From: CAYWYR01 sp964462685 | Lineage (GTDB): Bacteria > Bacteroidota > Ignavibacteria > Kapaibacteriales > UBA2268 | DNA: 64,000 bases | Reading direction: 5' to 3' | Assembly: GCA_964462685.1 (NCBI GenBank) | Contig: CAYWYR010000011.1 | Span: 1 to 64,000, forward strand | Part shown: piece by piece, positions 34,558 through 44,871 of the stretch | Layout: every line of letters starts with the position of its first letter | Numbering within the stretch: the stretch's first letter is position 1 | Translations under genes and position numbers: made by a program | Notes under the pieces: generated by a model | Database searches by the model: none | Told to the model about the DNA's origin: nothing | The model's input: only the letters and a program-made list of their open reading frames with translations

Positions 34558-36843
34558 ATGGGAAAAAAAACAGTTTCGATCGACTTTCAAGGGAAAGAGT
34601 ATTCCCTGGAAACTGGAAAATTGGCAAAATTCGCAAATGGTGCCGTAATGGTTCGCTGTGGCGATACTATGGTACTTGTTACTATAACTTCTGGAGCTGA
34701 AAAAGAAGGTATCGACTTTCTGCCGCTTACAGTTGAGTATAGAGAAAAAATGTCTGCCGCGGGTAAGATACCGGGCGGTTTTTTGAAAAGAGAGGGAAGG
34801 CCGTCGGAGAAAGAAATTCTGACAGCACGTCTTATCGATAGGCCGTGCAGACCTATGTTCCCTAAAAACTGGTACCGAGACACTCAGATAGTCGCTCAGG
34901 TATTTTCAGCGGATAATGAAAATGATCCTCAAAACCTTGCTGCAGTAGGTGCTTCTGCTGCCATCATGATCTCTGATATACCGTTCAACGGCCCGATGAG
35001 TGAAGTAAGGGTCGGTAAGATCGATGGTGAGTTTGTAGCTAATCCGACTTTTGAACAACTTGAAGAGTCCGATATTGATATTATGGTTGCCGGTACAGAG
35101 GCTTCTATAACTATGGTAGAGGGCGAAGCAAAAGAAATGAGCGAAGACGAATTCGTGGATGCTCTTGACTTTGCACATGCTGCGATTAAAGAACTAAACG
35201 CTCTCCAAAGAAAACTTATGGAAGCGGTAGGTGATAAAGAGAAAGCTGCGACAACAGACAATGAGATCCCGGCGGAACTGATCGATACTGTTAGATCGGC
35301 TATTTCAGATGAGCTGAATACTTATGTCCGCTCGCAGTCCACTAAGAACGAAAGAAACGAAAAAAGATCCGAGCTGAAAGAAAAATCACTTGAAGCCCTT
35401 CAAGGCAAGTTCTCCGATAGCGAAGAGTATGCTGATGATCTTGAAATGTATTCCGGAAAAGTTTTCGGCAAGTTAGAAAAAGAAGCTATGCGCGAAATGA
35501 TCCTCACCGACAGTATAAGACTTGACGGTAGAGGGCTTTCTGATATCAGACCTATTGATGTTGAGGTAAGTGTACTTCCACGTGCACATGGTTCAGCTCT
35601 CTTCACCAGGGGCGAGACTCAGTCTCTTACTACCGCTACCTTAGGTACATCTAAAGATGAGCAGATGATTGATGGGCTGCTGCCTTTCTACACTTCGAAT
35701 TTCTACCTGCATTATAACTTCCCTCCATTCTCAGTTGGGGAAACCGGAAGATTCGGTGGAACAAGCCGCCGCGAAATCGGCCACGGTAACCTTGCGGAAC
35801 GCTCTCTTAAGATGATGATGCCTACCGCAGAGGAATTCCCATATACGATTCGCGTAATCTCAGACATTTTGGAATCCAACGGTTCGTCATCAATGGCTAC
35901 TGTTTGTGCAGGATCTCTATCGATGATGAATGCAGGTGTACCACTTAAAAAACCTGTCGCTGGTATCGCGATGGGACTGATAATGGAAGGCGAGAGAACT
36001 GCCATCCTTTCTGACATACTGGGCGATGAGGATTTCTTAGGCGATATGGACTTTAAGGTTGCTGGTACCGAAGATGGTATAACAGCATGCCAGATGGATA
36101 TCAAGATCGAAGGATTATCCATTGAGCTTATGAAAAACGCTCTCGCACAAGCAAAAGAAGGCCGCCTGCATATCTTAAGTAAGATGAACGAGGTTCTATC
36201 TGAGCCTGCTGACGATCTTTCAGAATATGCACCTAGGTTTACTTCCATTAAAGTACCTGTAGATACTATCGGTGCTATCATCGGATCAGGCGGCGAGACT
36301 ATAAGATCTATCACCAAAGATACCGGTTGCGAAATCAATATCGATGATGAAGGTGTGGTATTGATATCCTCTGCTTCCAAAGAAGCTACCGACCAGGCTA
36401 TAGCAATTATTGAACAGCTTATCAAAAAACCTGAGGCCGGCGAAGTATATACCGGTAAAATCGTTGAGATACGCGAAGGTTTAGGTGCTTTTGTTGAATT
36501 TATGCCTAAGACAAAAGGTCTCCTCCACATCTCTGAAATTGCTTATGAAAGAACAGAGAACGTTGAAGACGTATTGACCAAAGGCGATGAGATTGAAGTC
36601 AAACTTCTTGAGGTTCGCGACGGTAAGTTCAGATTAAGCCGCCGTGCTTTAATGGAAAAACCTGAAGGTTGGGAGGAACGCCCACCGAGAAGGGACAACC
36701 GTGGCGGAGGTGACAGACGAGGCGGCGGCAGAGATAGCCGTGGCGGCGGCAGAGATAACCGTGGCGGTGACAGAAGAGATAACAGAGATAACCGAGGTGG
36801 CGACCGTGACAATCGCGGCGGCGATCGCAACAATAACGACTAA
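34558..36843 (+). CDS. pnp: Polyribonucleotide nucleotidyltransferase (PNPase) with RGG-rich tail
   Basis: A 3'-5' phosphorolytic RNase in mRNA decay. It has two RNase PH domains (first around residues 10-140, second about 310-520 with NFPPFSVGETGRFGGTSRRE), then a KH domain (IIGSGGETIRSITKDTG) and an S1 domain (VYTGKIVEIREGLGAFVEF). The total is 761 residues, about 60 more than usual because of a C-terminal tail of repeated Arg-Gly-Gly and Asp-Arg-Asn units (RDNRGGG, GGGRDSRGGG and so on, residues about 707-761). The tail is made of short codon repeats and is likely disordered and RNA-binding. Confidence 0.97.
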   Translation: MGKKTVSIDFQGKEYSLETGKLAKFANGAVMVRCGDTMVLVTITSGAEKEGIDFLPLTVEYREKMSAAGKIPGGFLKREGRPSEKEILTARLIDRPCRPMFPKNWYRDTQIVAQVFSADNENDPQNLAAVGASAAIMISDIPFNGPMSEVRVGKIDGEFVANPTFEQLEESDIDIMVAGTEASITMVEGEAKEMSEDEFVDALDFAHAAIKELNALQRKLMEAVGDKEKAATTDNEIPAELIDTVRSAISDELNTYVRSQSTKNERNEKRSELKEKSLEALQGKFSDSEEYADDLEMYSGKVFGKLEKEAMREMILTDSIRLDGRGLSDIRPIDVEVSVLPRAHGSALFTRGETQSLTTATLGTSKDEQMIDGLLPFYTSNFYLHYNFPPFSVGETGRFGGTSRREIGHGNLAERSLKMMMPTAEEFPYTIRVISDILESNGSSSMATVCAGSLSMMNAGVPLKKPVAGIAMGLIMEGERTAILSDILGDEDFLGDMDFKVAGTEDGITACQMDIKIEGLSIELMKNALAQAKEGRLHILSKMNEVLSEPADDLSEYAPRFTSIKVPVDTIGAIIGSGGETIRSITKDTGCEINIDDEGVVLISSASKEATDQAIAIIEQLIKKPEAGEVYTGKIVEIREGLGAFVEFMPKTKGLLHISEIAYERTENVEDVLTKGDEIEVKLLEVRDGKFRLSRRALMEKPEGWEERPPRRDNRGGGDRRGGGRDSRGGGRDNRGGDRRDNRDNRGGDRDNRGGDRNNND

Positions 36844-36873
36844 AAGCTATTCTCAAAAATAGCATTTACCTAC

Positions 36874-36903
36874 AACCCTGTTTCATTCCGAAACGGGGTT
36901 TTT
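36874..36903. terminator. Terminator between pnp and the histidine kinase
   Basis: AACCCTGTTTC (36874-36884) pairs with GAAACGGGGTT (36890-36900) in an 11-bp stem with one wobble and a 5-base loop, then TTT. It lies between convergent genes and probably ends pnp transcription. Confidence 0.8.
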
Positions 36904-39226
36904 AGTTTTTATTCTTCGATCTGTAGATATCTGGTTTGTTTGGAAGAGTTACTGTAACTATAGTGCCCTCGCCATATATTGATTCTATCTTCATCGTGCC
37001 CTGCAAGGCCTCAAATGTCATTTTGGCTATCGGTAACCCAACACCCAAGCCCCTGTTTTTCCCGACATTCTGTTGATCTTCTCCTCTACGGAACAGTTCA
37101 GTGATGAAAGGCATATCATTTTGTTTAATACCTTCGCCAAAATCCTGGATACTGACTTTAATACCATCATCAAAATCGGTAGCTACAATAAGTATATGGC
37201 TATCTGCAGGTGAATACTTCGCAGCGTTCTCAATAATCTGATTAAATGCGGAATATAAAGACTCAGCCGAAGAATAGAAATATCGATCATTTAAAGAATG
37301 AGAGAAAGCTACAATACCTTTTTGTATTTTTCCGCTGTCCTCTAAATACTTTATGGAGCGCTCCATATTATTGATAAAATCAAATCTATCTATTTCAGGA
37401 TAGATCAATTGTTCCTGCAAGTAGAAGAACCGTGAGGTGATCGAGAGAATATCGGTCATCTGTTCGATACCGCCTTTTACTACTCCGATATATTTTTCGC
37501 TTTTGCCTTCTGAGTCAAAACTCTTGGTGATCAGATCCAAGAGATCAATAGACGTTGTTATCTGGGTAAGCGGGGTTCTGAATTCGTGAGATATCATCTG
37601 CACGAATCTGTTTTTATTCTTATTGAAATCTACCTGCCTGTCAAGGGCTTTTTCCAGCTCAGCTTCTGCTAAAGTCCTTAAAGAGATTTCTTCCTTTAGC
37701 TCTTTAGTTTTGGAGTGAACCAGAGTTTGCAGATAATTTCTATGGCTGTCTAGCTCTTCTTTTTGTAGAGTTGTTTCAGTAACATCAAAGTTGACACCGA
37801 TAAGCTTCACAGGTTTGCCGTTACTGTCTTTGATGAGCTTTACAGCAGGCTGTAGATACTTGATACCTTGTGCGGTTTTGATTTTGAGAATCTGATTGTA
37901 CCTGCCGTCTTTTTCCGTTACCAGCTTACGCATTTCGGTAATATACTCTTGTTGGTCTTCCCTTATTCTTCTCAACCAGCTACGGTAAGTAGGCTTAAAA
38001 CTATTCTTGTCAACTTCGTAAAGCTTATACATTGAATCATTCCAAATAAGATTGTTATCCTGGAAGTTCCATTCGAATATGCCGATATTAGCTTCTTTGG
38101 TAGCCAACTCTAAGCGTTCTTTACTGTCGCGGATAATCTTTTCGGCTTTGACCTGATCTGTAACATTCTGTATTGAACCAAGCAAAATCCCGTTTTCTTT
38201 ACCGTCTTCAAGTGTAAACGGTATATCGATCGTTCTTATCCAAATATAGTCACCATCATCTTTTCGAAACCTTGTTTCAATCGTATAAGTCCTGTCAGAA
38301 GACCAATTGAAAAGTTGATTATAATGATTCTGAACCCTTTCCTTATCATCTGGATGAATACGTGTCTTCACCCATTTGTCTATCTCAGAATCTTCTATAT
38401 GGATTCCCCATTCAGTAAAAGGCTCTGTATTTACTAAGGTCTTCTGATTTTTTTCAATATCGTAGAGATAAATTACGAACGGCAGTGTCTTGGATATTTT
38501 ATCCAGCAACCTGATATTTTCTTTAAGCTTATCTCGGTACTCTTTACTTTCGGTTATATCTTCTACTATGACTTTCTTGTAGCCGGAACAGTTGGCATCA
38601 GACTTAATGATCTTGATATTGATCAGTAAATGTTTTTTGGAATCTTCTGTAAGGCACGTAAATTCCCGCGATCCTTTATTGCTATTGAGAATATTTCTTA
38701 GTACATCAATATCCGCATGTTCATTATTTAAAGATAATTCCGAATAAAGGGAAATATCCGGATAAAAACAATTAGATACTTTCTTGAGACTTTTATTAAA
38801 ATAAACCGGTATATTATTTTTATCCAATAACAAAATGCCATCGCCGGAAGCGTCGGTAAGATTCTCGAATAGGTTTTTCGGGAATGGATGGAAGTTCATC
38901 TTGTTCAGAACATGATCTATCTCTATATCCAAAAAATCATATCTTAGGATATCTTGATAATCACTTATAGATTTCGAGATATCATCGAGATCGGTATTAC
39001 CCTCTGGAAGAATAAGTACTTTGTTATTACAGCTTATATTGTCTAAAAAGCCGTCTTTTCTACCGCTGATCGCCATATACTCGATGAAGAATACGCCATG
39101 CCCCGATCCCTCAGGATAATCGTTTACCTTGAGCGAATACCCGCTGTCTTTGGAACTGATATAGCTTTTAAATCGTGATATCAAATGCTGACTGTCAGCT
39201 ATCAGGTATATATTCTTATCATTCAA
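36902..39226 (-). CDS. PAS-rich sensor histidine kinase
   Basis: A 774-residue cytoplasmic kinase with no membrane segment or signal peptide. The N-terminal part is unrecognised; then come several PAS-like sensor modules (for example GDYIWIRTIDIPFTLEDGKE with its PAC-type continuation, and IGIFEWNFQDNNLIWNDSMY). A HisKA domain has the phosphoacceptor His547 in FVQMISHEFRTPLTQ. The HATPase domain has NQIIENAAKYSP (N box) and GLGVGLPIAKM (G2 box). The PAS content implies sensing of a small cytosolic signal. No receiver domain or regulator gene is adjacent; the response regulator at 24146 is a candidate partner only by elimination. Confidence 0.9.
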   Translation of the reverse strand: MNDKNIYLIADSQHLISRFKSYISSKDSGYSLKVNDYPEGSGHGVFFIEYMAISGRKDGFLDNISCNNKVLILPEGNTDLDDISKSISDYQDILRYDFLDIEIDHVLNKMNFHPFPKNLFENLTDASGDGILLLDKNNIPVYFNKSLKKVSNCFYPDISLYSELSLNNEHADIDVLRNILNSNKGSREFTCLTEDSKKHLLINIKIIKSDANCSGYKKVIVEDITESKEYRDKLKENIRLLDKISKTLPFVIYLYDIEKNQKTLVNTEPFTEWGIHIEDSEIDKWVKTRIHPDDKERVQNHYNQLFNWSSDRTYTIETRFRKDDGDYIWIRTIDIPFTLEDGKENGILLGSIQNVTDQVKAEKIIRDSKERLELATKEANIGIFEWNFQDNNLIWNDSMYKLYEVDKNSFKPTYRSWLRRIREDQQEYITEMRKLVTEKDGRYNQILKIKTAQGIKYLQPAVKLIKDSNGKPVKLIGVNFDVTETTLQKEELDSHRNYLQTLVHSKTKELKEEISLRTLAEAELEKALDRQVDFNKNKNRFVQMISHEFRTPLTQITTSIDLLDLITKSFDSEGKSEKYIGVVKGGIEQMTDILSITSRFFYLQEQLIYPEIDRFDFINNMERSIKYLEDSGKIQKGIVAFSHSLNDRYFYSSAESLYSAFNQIIENAAKYSPADSHILIVATDFDDGIKVSIQDFGEGIKQNDMPFITELFRRGEDQQNVGKNRGLGVGLPIAKMTFEALQGTMKIESIYGEGTIVTVTLPNKPDIYRSKNKN

Positions 39227-39241
39227 AATCGAACGTCTGTT

Positions 39242-39865
39242 TTGCCAATAATCTTAAAGAGTTATCCAAGCCGAGATAGAAAGTATGTTTATGCTGAGCT
39301 CTCTGATGAAACGGTTAAAATGCATTTAGATTTGGCTATCGAGTTTAATATTCATGATGGCCAAGAGCTTTCTGATTCCGAGTTTGCGGACCTTAAAAAT
39401 AAATCCGAACACGCCAGATTAAAACGCAAAGTACATAATTATATATCATACAAACCTAGAACTGAAAAACAAATTAGTGAATATTTAGCAAAAGAAGGAG
39501 CAAATGAAGAAGAAATATACGTAATCATTAACTTTTTATATGAATATAACTTAATAAATGATGCCGAATATGCTAAAAATTACATTAATGACCTTTATCT
39601 TAAAAAGCCTATGGGAAAAAATATGGCGGTTAAAGAACTGATAAAAAGGGGGATTGATAGAGAAACAGCAGTTAAGGCAGCAAATAACATTACTGATGAA
39701 ATGGAATGGCAGCGTATGCTGGATTTGATAGAGAAAAAATATTCCTCTCGCTTTACGAAGTCTCTTGTGGAAAAAGATAAAGTTACTAAATACTTAATTT
39801 CACGTGGCTTTACTTATAGTGATATCAATAAGTATTTTAAGCTCTATTTTGCTGATAAAGGGTAG
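39242..39865 (+). CDS. recX: RecX-family regulatory protein
   Basis: RecX controls RecA filament length and activity. The repeated three-helix RecX pattern is visible: a first unit around ARLKRKVHNYISYKPRTEKQ, then YEYNLINDAEYAKNYINDLY and IKRGIDRETAVKAANNI, then VTKYLISRGFTYSDINKYF. About 207 residues if it starts at TTG 39242; the frame is open to 39185, but that overlaps the divergent kinase start. No recA in the window. Its 3' end overlaps the convergent GH57 gene by about 22 bases. Confidence 0.8.
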   Translation: MPIILKSYPSRDRKYVYAELSDETVKMHLDLAIEFNIHDGQELSDSEFADLKNKSEHARLKRKVHNYISYKPRTEKQISEYLAKEGANEEEIYVIINFLYEYNLINDAEYAKNYINDLYLKKPMGKNMAVKELIKRGIDRETAVKAANNITDEMEWQRMLDLIEKKYSSRFTKSLVEKDKVTKYLISRGFTYSDINKYFKLYFADKG

Positions 39866-41721
39866 TTTAGGCTGTTTATAGTTATAGACTCCAATTTTTG
39901 AGTACTATAAATATTATTGATTGAAATTACATTGCCCTCAATATTCACCGTAGATAGATCGACTTGTAGATTATTTATTAAGATATCGGTTTTATCTTCT
40001 ATTAAACCAGTAAACTCTATATATAGGTCAGTTGCCGAAGCAGCTATTATAATGGGCTTGTTGCCCGCACTGTGCATCGCACTTTCACCGCCACTATATA
40101 AAACGCTGAATTCAATGCCGAGATATTGCTTTATCTCATCATAATCGCTAATACTGATACCCTTAAACATTTCTTCCATTATCGGTTGTTCTAGGTATTC
40201 AGGAATATCTAAATCTAAAAGTTGGTAAGCAAGCTTCAGATTGTCTCGAAAAAGACTGTCAAACTTGAGCCTGTCTGGAGCTCTATGTTCAGGGCCGAAC
40301 CACCAAAACCAATCACTTCCTTCGCATATATCGATAAGTTTGCTTGCTTTACTATGATTTTTATGGCTTTTGTTCTTGTTTACTTCTGTGGCTGCTGTAG
40401 ATAAATAATCCCATGCCTTTAAATCTTCTTTATCCCCGTCCCAGATAGAAAAACTCGCGTTAATCCATGATCCTGGCTTAAGAGCAATAATATCCCGCCT
40501 CGAATTATGATATATTTCATCGTGAAACGAAGAATCGATAAAATCACATTCCGATATCTCTTTTAATAAAGAATGCAAGAAATCAAATCCGTTGTTGTGA
40601 TAAAACTCCCAACAGTTCTCTCCATCCAAGATAATATTCACACAGGCGCTATCTAAGGCCTCTTCGCCTAAGCGTTCGATAACCGCGTTTCTAATTGAGC
40701 CTATATGGCCTACAAAATCCTTTGCGGCGTCTTCCGCCTTCCAGTTCATATATTTAAAGCCGATGTTATCAGAAAGGAAAATATCTCTGAAGAATATACT
40801 TATACTGCCATTTTCAGTTGATATTCTCTGGGGGAAGAACTTGACTATATCATCATCGGTATTGGTATCTGATGCGTGTAATACAGATTCATCGGTAGCT
40901 ACCCATTTTATACCTTTATAGGCATACTTAGCCAAAATATTGGCCGATATGGAGCCTTCGCTCGGCCAAGACCCAATAGGTTCTTCACTTGTAAAATCTT
41001 TATAGAAGTCAATTCCGTCATCCAACTGTTTATCTGCTGAACTCTCCAAGGGATAATTTACCTGTGTATAATCTTTACCCTTGGAATCCAGTAGTGGTAA
41101 TATAGGATGATGATAAGGGGTGAATGAATATCTGATATTCCCGAACGAGCGTAATCTTTTCATCTCCTTAGGCAGATCTGATATTATCTTTAAATGATAA
41201 TCAAGTAGATTATTCTTTTCAACCTCTGTAAAACCAATACCTTTACGGAATAGATACTGAATATATGGCTCTTCACGGGAGACGTTACCTAACCAAGCTA
41301 GGTTATACCATACCTGTAAATCCCGGAAATCATTCAGACTAAAATCTTCACCTCTATTCTTTTTATCAAATAAAATAGAATAATAATGATGAGGCCTGAG
41401 TAAATTATGTTCGTTAATAGTGAAAAAATTATCTAAAATATAATCTTTATCATAACCCTCCAGTTCTTCTGCGTTCTTTCTGGATAGCCTCATAGCCTTG
41501 TCTGTGGCAAGTCCATCAGCATACATAGCTAACTGATCATAAAGGGTAGGGGTAAGGTTTATGGTATGCTTTACCTTGGGGTAACCCGTAAAAATCTTTG
41601 GTATATCTAAATAGTCCTTAACAGCATGTAGTCTGGCCCAAGGCAATACCATCTCCCCCTGAAACTCATAATAAGGTTGATGAAAATGCCATAAAAAGGT
41701 CAGTTTAATCGGCTTAGCCAT
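39844..41721 (-). CDS. Glycoside hydrolase family 57 protein
   Basis: A 625-residue GH57 enzyme. The family opens with LTFLWHFHQPYYEF (residues 8-20). GSWPSEGSISANILAKYAY (250-268) carries the likely nucleophile Glu255. A second motif, IILDGENCWEFYHNNG, carries Asp366, the likely acid/base. Members include alpha-amylases, amylopullulanases, 4-alpha-glucanotransferases and branching enzymes; which one applies is not clear here. No signal peptide, so it probably acts on glycogen-like alpha-glucan in the cytoplasm. The last ~100 residues look like an extra beta-domain. rlmB lies 50 bases upstream on the same strand. Confidence 0.88.
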   Translation of the reverse strand: MAKPIKLTFLWHFHQPYYEFQGEMVLPWARLHAVKDYLDIPKIFTGYPKVKHTINLTPTLYDQLAMYADGLATDKAMRLSRKNAEELEGYDKDYILDNFFTINEHNLLRPHHYYSILFDKKNRGEDFSLNDFRDLQVWYNLAWLGNVSREEPYIQYLFRKGIGFTEVEKNNLLDYHLKIISDLPKEMKRLRSFGNIRYSFTPYHHPILPLLDSKGKDYTQVNYPLESSADKQLDDGIDFYKDFTSEEPIGSWPSEGSISANILAKYAYKGIKWVATDESVLHASDTNTDDDIVKFFPQRISTENGSISIFFRDIFLSDNIGFKYMNWKAEDAAKDFVGHIGSIRNAVIERLGEEALDSACVNIILDGENCWEFYHNNGFDFLHSLLKEISECDFIDSSFHDEIYHNSRRDIIALKPGSWINASFSIWDGDKEDLKAWDYLSTAATEVNKNKSHKNHSKASKLIDICEGSDWFWWFGPEHRAPDRLKFDSLFRDNLKLAYQLLDLDIPEYLEQPIMEEMFKGISISDYDEIKQYLGIEFSVLYSGGESAMHSAGNKPIIIAASATDLYIEFTGLIEDKTDILINNLQVDLSTVNIEGNVISINNIYSTQKLESITINSLNYPLSAK

Positions 41722-41771
41722 AAACCCGCTTTTTTAATATAGTAAGATTAATAAGTACAACAAGTGCGGAA

Positions 41772-42518
41772 TTATTGATTATTTCTTTGCCTTGCTATTT
41801 CCGATAGTATGATACCGGCTGCCACCGATGCGTTGAATGATTCAACAGTTGAGTTCATTGGTATTGATACGAAACCATCACATCTCGTTCTCACGCTGGG
41901 ATGTATACCCTTCTCCTCACTCCCGATAACAAGAATCAAAGGCTTTTTATACTCTTTTTTATAATAGATATCAGACTCTTCCATATCCGTTCCGATTACC
42001 TCGAAACCCTCGGCCTTAGCATAATCCAGTGTCTGTTTCATATTGGTAGAAGATGCCACTGGGAACGTATTCAGAACGCCGGCTGAAATCTTGACCGTTG
42101 CAGGGCTTACGGGGGCGGAGTTCCTTTCCGGTACGATAATCCCCTGGCTGCCCAGGGCCGCCGCAGTTCTGGCGATTGCGCCGAGATTATGAACGTCCTT
42201 GATTTCATCAAGCACCACGATCAAGGGGTGCTCGCTTTCCAGAGCATTGGCTATAAGCTCTTCCGGTATCATTGTATTGCCTATTTTACCAAGTGCTATA
42301 ACACCCTGTGATGATTTAGCATTGATACCGATATCTCGTTCCAGAGCGCCGAACTTACCTCTATCCCATTTAACTGTCTGTACCTTTCTTTCCTGGGCCA
42401 ATTTATAGATTGTATTTACAGAGCTTCCCTGGCTATTGAAACTGATAAATATTTTTTGGGGTGGGGTTGAGGACTTTAACGATTCGATGACCGAATTACG
42501 GCCGTAAATGTATGACAT
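41772..42518 (-). CDS. rlmB: 23S rRNA (guanosine-2'-O-)-methyltransferase RlmB (SpoU/TrmH family)
   Basis: A SPOUT-fold methyltransferase, 248 residues. An N-terminal substrate-binding domain (YIYGRNSVIESLKSS) is followed by the knotted domain with LVVLDEIKDVHNLGAIARTA-like motif 1, LILVIGSEEKGIHPSVR (motif 2) and IPMNSTVESFNASVAAGI (motif 3). It modifies a guanosine in the peptidyl transferase region in E. coli (G2251); this target is inferred. Almost no gap separates it from the upstream protease gene, so the two are probably cotranscribed. Confidence 0.92.
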   Translation of the reverse strand: MSYIYGRNSVIESLKSSTPPQKIFISFNSQGSSVNTIYKLAQERKVQTVKWDRGKFGALERDIGINAKSSQGVIALGKIGNTMIPEELIANALESEHPLIVVLDEIKDVHNLGAIARTAAALGSQGIIVPERNSAPVSPATVKISAGVLNTFPVASSTNMKQTLDYAKAEGFEVIGTDMEESDIYYKKEYKKPLILVIGSEEKGIHPSVRTRCDGFVSIPMNSTVESFNASVAAGIILSEIARQRNNQ

Positions 42519-42519
42519 A

Positions 42520-44826
42520 TCAGTATATGATAATTGGTGAAGTTATGGAATTGAAGGGATTCGACACTACTACAATATAATACCCAGTGGATACTGTCTG
42601 TAAACCTAATTCTATTATCGGGCTTTCGCTTGCCACTAGTTCTCTTTCCCAGGACTGTACAAGCCTACCACTGGTGTCGTATAATGTTATCTCATATTGG
42701 CCCACTGTATTGTCCTCAAAAGCAAGGCGTAGTGTTTCGTCAGATATCGGATTCGACAGTATCTTGATACTTGAATTAGGGTTTGACCGGATAAAAAGCG
42801 CTTCGGCACGCTGTACCGCACCGAATATGTTCAGCTTGCCAGAACCCCAGAAATTATTTCCACCCACAGGTAACTGGCCTGTATAAACATCAGTATAGGC
42901 TGTTTCCTTGAGAATCTCAATGGCCTCAGTGTTCGATAGATATGGATTGGCCTCTAACATCAATACTACAGCGCCAGCTACCATCGGGCTACTCATAGAA
43001 GTACCGCTCTGGGCAGCATAAGGAGAGTTGAAATTGCTGTCGCTGCCTTCTACTACAAGATAATCCTCCAGATTGCCACGAGATGAGTAGTTGATATCAC
43101 TATCGTTTATTGAGCTAATTATAATATTACCAGGCGCGGTTAGATCAGGTTTTATCACACCGTTTACGTTAGGGCCTCTGGATGAAAAAGCCGCCAGTCT
43201 GAAATTATCTGTAGTATTGGCTATCTGTCGGAAGTTCCCCTCGCTATCCTGAAAATTATAAGAGCTGGTATATGCACCAGCAGTTATAATATTTGGATTG
43301 TTACCTCCAATTTCACCGATAATAAATCTATCATCGCCTTGGATAAAACCTGGGTAGTTTCTTGAAACGAATTCCTCACCCCGGCTTCCGCCGGCTCCGC
43401 AGTTCCATAAGTGAACATCCGCACCTGTGGGTGATGTAACTTCTATGCATAATACATCGGCTCCTGTGTCTTCCGATCGGATGAATATTCTTGATTTACC
43501 GTTAAACTCTTTCTCTACAGTAACTACATTATAATCAAACCAATTGTTTATTCTTCCATTAGTTGTTACCGGATTACTTGTGCAATAGAGTACGTTATCC
43601 CAACTGATTACACCATTTGAACCAGCTATACCTAATCGTATGCAGATATCTTGCTTTGCTTCTGCCCAGATATCAATAAAACCTATGCGGAATGTATTGT
43701 TTTGGTTAACGAAAGTCCTGATAGTATCATTTGGCAGAATGCTCCTTCCTATATGAAGTGGGGTGCCGCCGTCATTACCAGAAGCTGTTACCACTATTTT
43801 ACCCAAACCCTGCAGATCGTTTATCGCAAGGTCAAAAATCGCTTCTCCATCATGGGGGCCGATATTTGATGCCAGCGACAGATTTGCAACTGCTGGTTTA
43901 TCCAAATTATCCGCACGGTCAAAAATAAAATCAACCCCATCCGCCACGGTGGACTGACCAGTTGATTGAAAAGATCCTGGTAGGGCGGCATTCGATACAC
44001 TGATAATATCGGCGTCAGGGGCAACACCCATATAGCGACTCCCTAAACCATTACCCCGGCCCGCACCGATACCAGCAACATGAGTAGAGTGAGATTCGTC
44101 ACGAATATCAAAAGTCAGATTATTCATCTGACCCTGGTCAAATATTGAACCGTATCCGTAAGAATTTTGTTTTGTGATACCGGCTTGTAACCAAGCACCG
44201 ATTACCCTGCTGTTACCGTCGGCGTCTTTAAAAGTATTGTGCCGAAAGTCCATCCCCACGTCGACTAGACCGAAAACAACATCTGTCCCCAAATAAGGAG
44301 TCAGTAGCTGTACCCCTTGTACTACTTGCTCATGGAAGGACTGTTCCCGTGCCTCTTCCAAGGCAAGGCCCACTTTTGTATCAGCCTCAGCAAAATCTAC
44401 AAGTCCGGAAGATAAGAATCTCTTGAGAAAAAGCGGATGGATTTTAACACTGGCAAACCTTGCAGAGCTACCGAGTGGATTGATCAGAACAGGGTATCCT
44501 AATACTTGTTTGTATTCGATTATCTGTTCTTCGGAAAGCCCACTTTCGGATAACTGTACCATAAAACCTATTGAGTAGGTACTATCTTCAATACCGTGCC
44601 GGCTGAAACCTAGGCCAGCCTTAAAACCAAAGACCGGGTGGCCAAGATCTATCAGATAATCTCTGAGGGTAATATCGGGTTCGATATCCGATTTCAGCAC
44701 CCCGTTTTCATACGTATCAATATCATGCAGCAGTAATGACATTATCGCTCCTTTACCAGCCGATCTATTTGTATTGGCGGCAGAGCTTGAATGTGAATAA
44801 GCTAGTAAGAACGTACCTATCAACAA
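42520..44826 (-). CDS. Secreted subtilisin-family (S8) serine protease with T9SS C-terminal domain
   Basis: A 768-residue (or slightly longer) S8 peptidase. Catalytic triad: Asp189 in GLVDVGMDFRH, His246 in RDESHSTHVAGIG, and the Ser of SGTSMSSPMVAGAVV. The usual HGTH reads HSTH. The last ~80 residues (KILSNPISDETLRLAFEDN ... STGYYIVVVSNPF) form a T9SS sorting domain, so it is exported across the outer membrane. TTG at 44826 is the only standard start codon, but it cuts off the front of the signal peptide; in frame upstream lie YAKKAGLSGLFLL and a likely ATA/ATC start. It ends one base before the start of rlmB, with which it probably forms an operon. Confidence 0.9.
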   Translation of the reverse strand: MLIGTFLLAYSHSSSAANTNRSAGKGAIMSLLLHDIDTYENGVLKSDIEPDITLRDYLIDLGHPVFGFKAGLGFSRHGIEDSTYSIGFMVQLSESGLSEEQIIEYKQVLGYPVLINPLGSSARFASVKIHPLFLKRFLSSGLVDFAEADTKVGLALEEAREQSFHEQVVQGVQLLTPYLGTDVVFGLVDVGMDFRHNTFKDADGNSRVIGAWLQAGITKQNSYGYGSIFDQGQMNNLTFDIRDESHSTHVAGIGAGRGNGLGSRYMGVAPDADIISVSNAALPGSFQSTGQSTVADGVDFIFDRADNLDKPAVANLSLASNIGPHDGEAIFDLAINDLQGLGKIVVTASGNDGGTPLHIGRSILPNDTIRTFVNQNNTFRIGFIDIWAEAKQDICIRLGIAGSNGVISWDNVLYCTSNPVTTNGRINNWFDYNVVTVEKEFNGKSRIFIRSEDTGADVLCIEVTSPTGADVHLWNCGAGGSRGEEFVSRNYPGFIQGDDRFIIGEIGGNNPNIITAGAYTSSYNFQDSEGNFRQIANTTDNFRLAAFSSRGPNVNGVIKPDLTAPGNIIISSINDSDINYSSRGNLEDYLVVEGSDSNFNSPYAAQSGTSMSSPMVAGAVVLMLEANPYLSNTEAIEILKETAYTDVYTGQLPVGGNNFWGSGKLNIFGAVQRAEALFIRSNPNSSIKILSNPISDETLRLAFEDNTVGQYEITLYDTSGRLVQSWERELVASESPIIELGLQTVSTGYYIVVVSNPFNSITSPIIIY

Positions 44827-44871
44827 AAATAGACCGCTAAGTCCTGCTTTTTTGGCGTAAGAGTTTTCTAT

